Assembly: GCF_949628265.1 (NCBI RefSeq)
Contig: NC_088788.1
Location: forward strand, 11,098,001 to 11,162,000
Direction of reading: 5' to 3'
Length of the DNA: 64,000 bases
From: Cloeon dipterum
Taxonomy: Eukaryota; Arthropoda; Insecta; Ephemeroptera; Baetidae
Shown here: piece by piece, positions 1 through 9,370 of the stretch
Position numbering within the stretch: the stretch's first letter is position 1
Layout of the letters: the number at the start of each line of letters is the position of its first letter
Program-made: the position numbers and the translations under genes
Notes under the pieces: model-generated
The model's database searches: none
Seen by the model: the letters and a program-made list of their open reading frames with translations, nothing else
What the model was told of the DNA's origin: nothing

Positions 1-763
1 TGCTATATATATGCACACTAAAAGTAATTCTCACCATTAGGTTGGAAAATCAGATCTCAGTCGAGACTGAAAATTTTCCTCTCGCCCCGAATCGGTTTAG
101 GGCTTCAATCTCATGGTGGGAAGATTTTTTAAACTCTTGTAATTCAACTTTTGATCACGCGTTGAGATGTATTGTTATTTTATTTTTAATTTGTCAATGT
201 AAGCCCACAATATGCATAGTGGAACCGATTATTATATAATAAGTCAGTTCCTAGCACGATCCTTGTAAAATGATCCTGCCTTTGATAAAAAAACAAAGTC
301 CAATATTTTACCCAACATTATGATGCATTGTGACGCAAAAATGGGTTAAATGTTTTTTGTTTGATCCTTGGTTTTGAGGGCTGCTGCACTATTGACGTTT
401 CCCCTCTAGGCCAACCAAAACTTCTATTGTGTTGTTCTATCATTCATCCTTGATCGGTATCAAAGGAAGAAAAATTTTAGGCCATTGAAACATCACATTT
501 TGGCGCTTTGTTTGGACACGTGCTGCGTTTCACAAAGAGCTCACAAGATTCTATGACCTACTGTATAAAAATTTATAATTTTTAGCAAGAAGTTAGTAAA
601 AGAGCATATTATAAAGAATAATCATAAAAAATTCGTGTCCTGTTTAAATAATTTTCGCAAAATATCTTATTTAAGAAGCGATCAATGTGTTAGTTGCATT
701 ATCTGTGCCACCGTGTTAAAATTTTGTTACATAATAATGTTGCTATTTATTTTTGGTTCGCAG
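1..763 (+). other. Intron of the SENP-like gene
   Basis: AT-rich sequence with no exon that fits a Ulp1 protease. Open frames here (for example 42-239) lack splice logic and family similarity. It ends in the acceptor of the SENP exon. Confidence 0.6.
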
Positions 764-925
764 GAAATCCCAGTGCAACACAACGGCTACGACTGCGGCG
801 TGTTCGCGTGCATGTTTGCCGAGGCTGGTTCTCGAAGAGGGAAATTCCTTTTCACGCAAGATGACATGCCAGATTTGCGGAAGAGGATGGTGTATGAAAT
901 TTTGACCAAGAAACTGCTAACCTAA
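764..925 (+). CDS. SENP1/2-like SUMO protease, final coding exon (partial)
   Basis: This is the C-terminal exon of a Ulp1/SENP-family cysteine protease, which matures SUMO and removes it from targets in the nucleus. A clean acceptor (TTCGCAG) at 761-763 opens a phase-0 exon of 53 codons ending in TAA at 923-925. It carries the family's catalytic-cysteine signature NGYDCGVFACMFAEA; Cys is the nucleophile. It then follows the SENP1 tail closely (FTQ-DMP-RKRMVYEIL-KLL). The catalytic His and Asp lie in exons to the left, outside the window. I see no further coding exon in 1-763, which reads as intron. Family assignment is strong; choosing SENP1 over SENP2 is not possible from one exon. Confidence 0.9.
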   Translation, partial: EIPVQHNGYDCGVFACMFAEAGSRRGKFLFTQDDMPDLRKRMVYEILTKKLLT

Positions 926-984
926 TTACTGTAAGTAATTCTGAAGGGTGATTGAAGGAAAGTTGTTTGGTCCTTTTATCTGAT

Positions 985-990
985 AATAAA
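985..990 (+). terminator. Candidate polyadenylation signal of the SENP-like gene
   Basis: AATAAA lies 60 nt after the stop codon. A second AATAAA lies near 1160. The gene is convergent with the methyltransferase, whose own signal (TTTATT on the plus strand) is at 1242-1247, leaving about 250 nt between the two 3' ends. Confidence 0.5.
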
Positions 991-1274
991 TTCTCTAACT
1001 AGAGTTCAATGTTTATTTTATATCCTGTACTAAAATGTTCGCGCCTGTAACTAGCCTCAGATTACTTCTAATAACTCGCTTGGTCAAAGTTAATTTGAGT
1101 GGCAAAGTCGAAGTGTCAAGCTCTGCTTTCGTTAGTTTATTTTGTATAAAACAGAGGCAAATAAAGTGTGTATATTGAAAATATTATGAAATAAAATCAA
1201 TTATTTTGAATGATCAAACAGTAAAACTTTAATTCAATTAATTTATTTTCACAATACTTCTAAATGGTCATTTT

Positions 1275-3605
1275 TTACAACTTCTTAGCAGTGTAAAGGC
1301 CCCAAACGTGCTCATTCCTGCTGACCCAGCCAAGCTTCTTGGTCCACCCGTTTTCCAGATCGTTGTAATCCTTCTGGGAAAATTCCTGTAACAATTACAT
1401 AATTTAAGATCAAATTACACCAGCACTTAAAAAATGTTTTTGGGGAAAATTCTAACTATTCACTTACAGTTATGAAAGAGTCCTTAATGCTGCTCAAGAG
1501 TTCGAGCTCCCTTTTCATGACGGCTACGAATTCCTTAGTGTTGTCCACTGCCTCCACTTCCTTCCATCCAGCCTCCTCCAGCAGTTTTCCGTACTGAGGA
1601 ACGGTGAGCAGGCGGTAGCCTCGGCCAGCCACGTAATCTTCAAACTCCTGGCCGCACTGTTCCTGTCCCCTTGCATAGTCGGTGATGAGAAGCTGTCCTC
1701 CAGGCTTGACCCAGCTCTGTATTCGAATTTGCAATAATTATTACTGCCAACAGTTAGACAAGTTTTCTCACAAGTAATTTCGCGAACAGCTCTTCCTTGT
1801 TGCCAATGTGGAGGATGGCGTCTCGGCTGTAGACAGCGTCAAATGACTCGGCAGGAAGATTGACTTTCAAAACGTCAGCGACTTGGAAATCGACCTGTAG
1901 TTGTGATTCATTCGGATTATTTGCATGACAGGTTCGTCATTGCTGCAAATTACCAGTCTCTTGACAGGCTCGTCCAGCTCTCCTTGGTACTGTTGGGCTT
2001 TGTTGATCATGTTTCGGGACAAATCAAGGCCAAGAACTTGAACACCGTAGGTTTTGGCCAGGTAGAAGGCGCTTCCACCAATTCCGCATCCAACATCCAG
2101 CACGCGCTGTCCAGGCTGCAGATTCATCTTCTTCGTGAGGTCCTGCAATTTTTTTTTAAATACTTATACTTTTTGGATCTTAAGCAGCAGATCTGGAACG
2201 ATTAGGCGTTTTTCTTATCTTTTAATGAATAACCATCCAACTGGATGGTATTAAAAAGTCGAATTGTTTTGCAGTTTGGCAAAATACCCGTTACGTAATG
2301 GTTCAAGGGAATTGACATAATTTGAAGAAAAAACCGGCTTGATTAAAAACCTCCTTTTTAATTTTTCTTTCCTACAGTTGCGGCTTCGCTCAGTAGTGCC
2401 TTTTTTGTATTTTTTTAATTAAACTCAAACTTGTTAGGGAATGCATTCTTGAGCGATAATAACCAATTTGGGAAATTACAAAATCTTCTGATCAAATCCA
2501 AGAAGAACTGGAGTGGACCGGAAAATATTGAATTTTTCTTTTGATGCCCTAAAGTTTAGATGATGAGGGTTCAATGCTCTAAACAATGTCTAAGAGAAAA
2601 ATAAATCATGTTTCAGTTCATTCAAGCGCAAAGGAATTGTTACATTTCACAATTTCTCACATTGGTTTAGTGTTGGGTTGGAGCTAATTCAAATTAATTG
2701 TATTGAAAAGAATTCCATAATTCTATAGCAGTGTCTAAATATTTTGATAAATTTTGATTTATTCAAAATAATTAGAAAATGACAAGAAATTCCTGAAATC
2801 AAAAACATATTTTTGAAGATTAAAATAAATTTGAGTTTACAAAATTATAAAATATATATAAAAAATAAAATTTCTGGTTCGTGTTGCATAATATATGAAT
2901 GCCTCCTCTAGTGATTGCAAGTCAATTTCAAATTAATATTTATTTTAAAAATTCTATTCCGATGAGGGTGATAGGGGTGTTAATTTTCATAATCATCTTG
3001 TAACGTCGATAAGTTAAATGTTGGCTCAAGGCTAGGTTTAACACGTAATTATTCAAAGAGAGAATAATTTGTTTTCATTTTTTTAATATTACTTTTGGCA
3101 ATAAACAGGCAATGGATAGTATTTATTTTACTTATTTGTTATTCAACTTTAAATAAGCAAAAAAGGTAACGCAACTGAAATCTAATCCAAAGTAAATCCA
3201 ATGAAGCTCTTTAGGGTTCACTGCGGTCATCCAATTCCCAAAACAATAATAATACAAAAAAAATGAAAATAAATTATTCTCTCTTGGAATAAAATTTCGT
3301 GTTAAACCTAGTCTCGAGCCAATTAAACTTTATAACTTTACAATCTCTCTTATTAAAGTTTAATGTTATTTACATTTTAATAGAAAACGGAGAAATTTTC
3401 ACTATATTCTAGCTAAACCAATTGAGGTTGAGGGAGAGCAGGAATTCAAAGCAAAATTTCCTAGCAAACAAATTTTTACCTTGGTGGTGCCTTCGCCTCC
3501 AGTGCTGACATAGGTTCGTCCGAAAATTTTCTCATAGCGGGAAATGCTATGGTCACTGTACTGGTGAGCGTCGAGGAACTCCTGGGAAGCGTTGCGGTCA
3601 CCCAT
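1275..3605 (-). CDS. Phosphoethanolamine N-methyltransferase, single domain
   Basis: SAM-dependent methyltransferase of the PMT family, which converts phosphoethanolamine to phosphocholine for phosphatidylcholine synthesis. Five phase-0 exons join cleanly: 3480-3605, 1954-2142, 1772-1894, 1468-1716 and 1275-1385, giving 265 residues. Motif I of the SAM fold is VLDVGCGIGGSAFYL in exon 2, preceded by the SRYEKIFGRTYVSTGG lead-in typical of PMTs. Exon 3 carries YSRDAILHIGNKEELF, matching the PMT motif YSRDAILH. The size equals the single-domain Plasmodium enzyme (about 266 residues) rather than the tandem plant enzyme. Intron 1 (2143-3479) holds an inverted-repeat element. Whether it performs all three methylations or only the last two (as nematode PMT-2) cannot be told from sequence. 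Confidence 0.92.
3000..3341. mobile_element. MITE-like inverted-repeat element in methyltransferase intron 1
   Basis: Left arm 3000-3086 and right arm 3257-3341 are reverse complements over about 85 nt. The shared core reads TTGGCTCRAGRCTAGGTTTA, followed by ACACG, an AAGAGAGAATAATTT block and TTTTCATTTTTTT. By eye roughly 80-85% of positions pair, with small indels. The 170-nt middle is AT-rich and non-coding. Long terminal inverted repeats around a short non-coding core fit a non-autonomous DNA transposon. No clear target-site duplication was identified. Confidence 0.65.
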
Positions 3606-3668
3606 TTTTCTCGTGTTGTCGTCTCCGCAGTGTTGTGAAGAGAAGACAGGAAAATGTGTTCCTCTAAC

Positions 3669-3675
3669 TTTTATA
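3669..3675 (-). promoter_or_regulatory. TATA box of the methyltransferase gene
   Basis: On the minus strand GTATAAAAGT lies about 65 nt upstream of the ATG at 3605, preceded by a GC-rich GGGCGGGCC block. A start site near 3640 would leave a short 5' leader of about 35 nt. A consensus TATA box suggests tissue-specific or inducible expression rather than housekeeping use. Confidence 0.6.
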
Positions 3676-4690
3676 CTAGTTTTTAGGCCCGCCCATTGCG
3701 GACAAGCCCTTTATCTTTCTCGCGTGATATCGTTACCCCAAGAGAATATATCCTGACTAGTAATCTTTGAACTCTGATGGTGTGATTTCTGATATACATA
3801 ATAGTGCAAAAAATTATCACTTTCTGGTGAACTCTTTTGTCTGAAACTCAAAGTTTAGCAACTCCATACACACTTCTCGAAATATATATGCATTTTTACC
3901 CCAGAGCTCCAGAGGAGTGGTTCATAATAAAATTCAGTCGCGAAATAAGCAGGTTTGAAAATAATTCACGCGTGAATGTTGCTGATCAAATTATCCTAAA
4001 ATGCGAAAGAAGTCATCACATTAATTTATTTTTTTTATTTAATTGGCAGCTTTAGTGCAAATATTGTCGAAAGTTCAATTATAATTTTTTGTGAAACCAC
4101 GCAGATAATAAGCTATCAATATATTATAATTAAGTTGTTTTTAAATTCAAATATGATTTTTGTCATTGATAATTTTTTTCACTGTCATGGGTCATACACA
4201 AAAATGCATAAACTGTTGAATATTGTTTGACTCAATTGATTATTAAATCGGTAAAACCATTTATATCAGACAGATTGTAAATTTTTATAAAAGATTTAAT
4301 TAACATAATATGTACATAGTTAATTTCGTTTAATTAAAAAGCGTGTTGGTTGCGAGGAATGTTATTAATTGTTAAAATTATACTTTTATCTTTGTGAGAA
4401 AGAAAATGAAGTTCATGTTCTTCGTGATGGTCTTTTCTGCGATTTCCTTGCTTTTAGATGATGTTGTGATATTTGATCTTGAGGTGTTTGACAGAATGAG
4501 CATCAGCATCTTTGCCACTGCACTACATAAGAGCTAAAACCGCGGTCCGCGATTCGCAGAACACTGACAGCAAAAAATAATAGTCGTTATACCCGTTATA
4601 CCACTCGATCTTGATCAGAGAGCAAAAAGTGATCAATTGTGAATGTGGGAAGTGGAAATTTAAAAAATTAACGAGATATCCGAGACACAG
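3676..4690. other. AT-rich intergenic region
   Basis: Space between the divergent methyltransferase and ATP synthase delta genes. I see no convincing exon or repeat. The frame at 3837-4055 has no family similarity. Confidence 0.5.
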
Positions 4691-4812
4691 TAATTAAATG
4701 CGTGAGCAGTGAGCATGGTTATTGTGCTTTGCCGCTAGAATTAATTTTTAAACATTCAAATTTTCTCCCGCCACAGAGCTACGTCAGAGTCTCCTGTCGT
4801 GGAAAACCTAAA

Positions 4813-5107
4813 GTGAGTCTTGCTTTTGCTCTGCTTAGGAGGACATTGATTTCTTGTAAGTTTTCTTGTGTTTTTCACTCAATTTCGCTATGAATTACCA
4901 TGTTCTTGATAGAATTTGAGACCGACATTGCAACTAGACACCTCAATAAAAATTTAAACGTGTTAATTTACTTGATTTGCGCGCTAGTAAATCTTGAAAC
5001 TGCTTTTTCTCCTGGCCCACTAGAATTAAATCATTTTTATCGGTGTCAAAAAACTAAATATTGTACCCGTTTTTCACTATATTAACTGGATTTTTGTGCC
5101 TCTTCAG
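4813..5107 (+). other. 5'UTR intron of ATP synthase delta
   Basis: A donor (CCTAAA|GTGAGT) at 4812/4813 and an acceptor (CTCTTCAG) at 5106-5107 frame an intron just before the ATG at 5114. The upstream non-coding exon includes TACGTCAGAG near 4780, a CRE-like half site. The transcription start is not pinned. Confidence 0.6.
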
Positions 5108-5113
5108 CACACA

Positions 5114-5689
5114 ATGGCAGTGATTGGCCGATCTGTTCGCTCCGCTCTGCGCCTCTTGGCCTCCAGACCACTCACCAAGAATGCCATAAGCCGGGGCTAC
5201 GCAGAGGGCAACGAGATGGCCTTCACCTTCGCCGCCCCCAACCAGGTGAGCCTCTGACCGTAGCTAACTTCAGTCAAATTATTCTTCCAATAAATCGATT
5301 CTGACGATGAACTCTGCTTTAAGGTGTTTTACAACGCTGCCAACGTAAGGCAGGTCGATGTCCCATCCTTCAGCGGCAGCTTTGGTATCCTTCCCAAGCA
5401 CGTACCAACCCTGGCTGTCCTGAAGCCTGGCGTGGTCACTGTCCTCGAGGCCGACGGCAGCCCCAAGCGCTTTTTTGTTTCCAGCGGCTCTGTCACCATC
5501 AATGAGGATTCCAGTGTGCAGGTCCTGGCCGAAGAGGCCGTCCCAGTCGAGCACCTGGATGCTTCCGCTGCCAGGGATGCCCTGAGCAAGGCCCAGAGCG
5601 CTCTCAGCTCTGCCTCTGGTGAAGCTGCCAAGGCCGAGGCACAGATTGCCATTGAGGTTGCTGAGGCTGTCGTGAAGGCGTGCGAGTAA
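5114..5689 (+). CDS. ATPsyndelta: ATP synthase subunit delta, mitochondrial
   Basis: Subunit delta of the F1 central stalk (homologue of bacterial epsilon), which links the gamma rotor to the c-ring in the mitochondrial inner membrane. Two exons, 5114-5245 and 5324-5689, join in phase 0 to give 165 residues (human about 168). The first roughly 30 residues are rich in Arg, Ser and Leu without acid (MAVIGRSVRSALRLLASRP), a mitochondrial presequence. Then come the conserved beta-sandwich (VRQVDVPSFSGSFGILPKHV, FFVSSGSVTINEDSSVQ) and the alpha-helical hairpin rich in Ala, Lys and Glu. It lies tail-to-tail with parkin; its AATAAA is at 5768-5773. Confidence 0.96.
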
Positions 5690-5767
5690 ATTTGTGTTAC
5701 GAGTAGAAGAAAACTGTTGTTGTTCACACATTCATTCTGTTTTAGATGAAAATGAAATTAATTTGTA

Positions 5768-5809
5768 AATAAAACACTTCTCCATATATTAAATTCACAA
5801 TATTTTATT
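5768..5809. terminator. Touching 3' ends of ATP synthase delta and parkin
   Basis: The plus-strand AATAAA at 5768-5773 serves ATP synthase delta. The minus-strand AATAAA (TTTATT at 5804-5809) serves parkin. With cleavage 10-30 nt past each signal, the two mature 3' ends abut or overlap by a few bases. Confidence 0.6.
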
Positions 5810-5917
5810 GAAGCTGATCTCATCAGAATGATATAACAATCATTATTAAAGTATTCAAAACCATCACAATAATTATAACAGCTGAGTTACATTTAAAAAT
5901 CTAAAATAAAAAAGTTA

Positions 5918-8280
5918 TCAGCCGAACCAGTGGCTTCCCATGCAGTCCCGTGACCAAGGGGTTTGGCACACCCAGCACCAGTGGAATCCGCACTGAGGTC
6001 TTGTGCAAATCATGTGCATACAGCCTCCTGTAAAATAGTTTTAATTATTTATTGAGGCTCTAAATTTTAAATGGTTGAATTTTTCTGGGATTAATTGAAA
6101 TCGTGTAGTACCCAAAGAGTTAAGAGGAATCACCAAGGTAAAATTTTCAACTTGAAGGATTTTGCGAGTTGAAGTCAAAAATCCAAACGGCATTATTTAA
6201 CATGGAATATGTTTTGATATCAAATTGTGCATCCTGTTTTTGCTCAAACGTAATTATTGTTTACAGGCAGGCGCTACTTGACAAAACAAACCAATCAATA
6301 AATCGTTTTTGACTTTTTGGAAAATTCCTTAGATTGAAGGCCTATCCGGGCCTATCAAAAAATTGGCTAAAATTGCGTATCAGGGGATCAGAATTATAAT
6401 TACCACATTTTAGAGACCGCTACCAGGTCATATAGTTCCATTATTTTCAGAAATAAATAAAATCAATTTACTTTTTTCAACTTGTAATTTTTCCAGAAGA
6501 AATTCACAAAAATTAATTTCACAATACTCATCTTGAGTTAAATTTGAGAATAAAATAACACTCACCATCTCTTTCTGTTGGAGTTCTGCATTTGGGACAT
6601 GGCTTAGTTGTAACCTTGATCGCCACCTTGCTTGCTTCATCCCATCGAGCCTGGATTTTTGAAAAATAATTACTGAACAATTTTATAATTTATATATACT
6701 TTACCTGAGCTGCTCTGCCAGGGTCAACACTGTAACTGGGCTGCTCAAGGGCTGTTGCGCCAATTTCCACGTCTTGGCATTCGCCAATGTGGTACCCTTG
6801 CAGACAATTTTTGCAGAACACAAACTAAAGCAATTTGAGAATGTATTTATTCTCTGGCTCTGTTAATGGAGACTGTACCCCACATCCATTGACACAAGCA
6901 ACTTTGGTGCAGCCTCCATCAACCAAGATTCCCATCCCACAGCCAGGTTGCGGGCACAGAACACCTCCGGCTTGAAGGACAAACTCCTCAGCACCAAAAC
7001 GCTGGTATTGCGCATACTGTAATTCAAAATGTACACTTTGGTTTTTCAAATAAATGTAGAAACGCACCTCATCCTCACTAAGAAGTCTGAAATGATGCGT
7101 TTCTTCAATAAACGAATTATCACATCCTGCTGGACAGGGAAGTGTGTAGCCCAGCCTTTGGTCACTGTGGAAGCGCCTCTCTCGCAAACGGGAACTGCAG
7201 TACTGCCGAAAACAGTCAAGACAAGTTACATGTCCTTCGCTGCACGGGAACACAAGAACGGTGTTGCTGAAATTTGAACAAAATTCCAAATTAATACAAA
7301 CGGAAAATAAATTTTTGCAATGCAGTACTGATCAATGTAAAAGATTTTGTATAAATTAATCTGCCATTGAAACGAATATTTATTTAAATAATTACTCTTA
7401 TCAAAAATCTACCTGACGTCAGTGCAGGCCAAGCAGGGAACTTCCTTGATATTACTTTTTATCAAATATAAAGCCACAGCCTCATCCTCTTCTCCTTGTG
7501 AAATATGATCAGCACATCGGAAGTAGAACTGACAAAACCTAAGTTGGCCATTGCACTGCGGTGACTCGCAGTGGCCCTCGACTCGATCGGGCGTGAGAAC
7601 ATCTTCCCAGCAGCAAGGATCTCTGGCCACTGTGACGGCACCACTTTTGCAGTGGCCACATCTCACTCTCAATTTCCCAGCTTTCATGCCATGACACGAC
7701 GATCCACAATATACGTAAAAATGAGCCTTGTTTTTCTCGTTCACTGCAGCACCATTGTTATTTTTTTTAGTTAAACCAGGTAGATTAATTTAGAAATTAC
7801 CAGTCTTGTTATCTTCTCTCTCTTGGAGGGTTAGCTGCAAATCAACTAGAGTTTCGCACATAGGCATAGACCCTTCTGATGGGCTGCCAGCTGACGACAT
7901 CGACAGAATTCCAATAGGTTTAGATCTGACAGCATGAAGGATGCTCTGGTCTCCCAAGTCGCAGTCCTGTAATAAAAATTTTGTAGCTTTGTTCTGAACG
8001 CAATTTGATGTCAAAGTTTTACTGCAATGATTGTCGTGTCAAGCAGCTCTTTGCCCGCAAAAATGATTTTGACTTCTTGTGGTTGCATGCCCAATTTCGG
8101 TGCGACTAGCTCTTTCACATTTTTTATGTCCATTTTTGGGTCTAAATCGACGTTGACGGACTTGCCTGTGTTGGTTTTTATGTAGATGTTGAGAGTATTT
8201 TTAATACTCTGCGTTCCTGAACTAAACATATTAAGAATTCTATCTAAAATACTCCTGAAAAACGTAAAAATAAAGCTCAT
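5918..8280 (-). CDS. park: Parkin, RBR E3 ubiquitin ligase
   Basis: PINK1-activated E3 ligase that tags damaged mitochondria for mitophagy. Eight exons: 8023-8280, 7801-7966, 7413-7743, 7068-7266, 6879-7016, 6705-6824, 6566-6650 and 5918-6027. All phases match and give 468 residues (human 465). Order: an insect-type lead ([15 protein letters not shown]), Ubl (about 30-105, with IIFAGKEL), RING0, RING1 (CLACTD, CPAGC), IBR ([19 protein letters not shown]), and RING2 with GGCMHMICT and the C-terminal HWFG. The Ser of DLGDQSILH is residue 94, aligned with human Ser65, the PINK1 site. The catalytic Cys (GGCMHM, human Cys431) sits just after the exon 7/8 junction. Parkin runs head-to-head with CF6. 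Confidence 0.97.
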
Positions 8281-8593
8281 TGCGCCTCTTTCAAGAAAAT
8301 TTAAAAACAGACGAGGAGGGCGTGGCTGCTACTACTTGAAGTTCATCATCTGGAGGGATTTGGAGAGACAGCCTTTTAAAAAATGTCACTCCTTTGTTGA
8401 TACATTGATTAAAAAATTAATTCAGCACATGATAATTAAAAAATTAAAACCAATTTTTATAGCTTTTAAGGTTGCAAATATTGATGAAAATTTAATAGAT
8501 GATATCCATTGACTAGGTTGGTCTTTTTTCGCCGACAGCCGACACTTCTGTTCGCCATCTTTAAATTTTCTTCCAAAACACTTGGTTGGAAAG
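8281..8593. promoter_or_regulatory. Shared promoter interval of parkin and ATP synthase CF6
   Basis: Parkin's ATG is at 8280 (minus). A plus-strand donor GGAAAG|GTAATG at 8593 marks a likely CF6 non-coding exon, so the start sites are probably only about 200-300 nt apart. A short GC-richer stretch lies at 8305-8340. No clear TATA element is visible. Confidence 0.5.
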
Positions 8594-8828
8594 GTAATGA
8601 TTTTGCACTGAATTTCTAATTTTCCCTTCAAAATGAATCAAACCATCGACTTTTTGAAACCTCTTTTAATCATTTCGTTTGTTCAGAAATTATTGTGCTA
8701 GCAGAATCAAAAAATCACAATTTAAAAACATTGTTCTTGATTTCACCTCTCCATATTTCGTTCGAATAGTTTGAAAACATTTTTCACTGAGGACACACTA
8801 ATGATTTAAATATTTTCAATTTGTCCAG
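8594..8828 (+). other. Probable 5'UTR intron of ATP synthase CF6
   Basis: Donor GGAAAG|GTAATG at 8594 and acceptor TTTGTCCAG at 8828, two bases before the ATG. This mirrors the leader intron seen in the ATP synthase delta gene. Confidence 0.5.
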
Positions 8829-8829
8829 A

Positions 8830-9215
8830 ATGCTCGTCCGACAAATCCTTAGCTCCCTGAGGAGGGTCAGCAACAACGATGTTGTGAGCCGCTGCCTGTC
8901 TGTCAATGTGCCAGCCCTCGCCAAGGCGGCTGACCCTGTCCAGCAGCTTTTCATCGACAAAATTAGGGATTACGCACAGAAGAGCAAGTGAGTTTTCTGT
9001 TGATCTATCTGCAAGTGAAATTTTCTGACAAACCACTTGATAGGGCTGCCAATGGCAAACTGGTCGACGCCTCTCCTGAAATCCAGAAGGAACTGGCCGC
9101 TGAACTGGAAAAGGCCGCTAAGCAATACGGTGGTGGCCAGGGGGTAGATATGACTCAGTTCCCTTCATTCAAATTCACCGAGCCCAAGGTTGACCCCATT
9201 AGCCAGCAGTCTTAA
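8830..9215 (+). CDS. ATPsynCF6: ATP synthase coupling factor 6, mitochondrial
   Basis: Peripheral-stalk subunit F6 of mitochondrial ATP synthase, holding F1 against rotation. Two exons, 8830-8987 and 9044-9215, join in phase 2 (AA|G) to give 109 residues (human 108). The presequence is MLVRQILSSLRRVSNNDVVS. The mature part shows the family features DPVQQLFIDKIRDYAQKS, then GKLVDASPEIQKELAAELEK and a C-terminal FPSFKFTEPKVD. AATAAA at 9311-9316. It meets the Piezo-like gene tail-to-tail (stop of the latter at 9371), so the two 3'UTRs probably overlap. Confidence 0.95.
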
Positions 9216-9370
9216 AAAAATCCATTAGCGCGATATGAAATGTTGAAGGCCTCCCTTTGATTTTGTCTCAGGGCCCACCAGCTGGCCGCGAATAATTGTT
9301 CTTATTGTAAAATAAACACCCGTTGTTAGTAGTATAAAACGATTGTATTGTTTTTTAAACAGAAACAAAC

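Noticed and set aside
42-239. Open frame at the left edge as an upstream SENP exon
   Set aside because: No similarity to the Ulp1 domain, which would have to carry the catalytic His and Asp here, and no donor fits.
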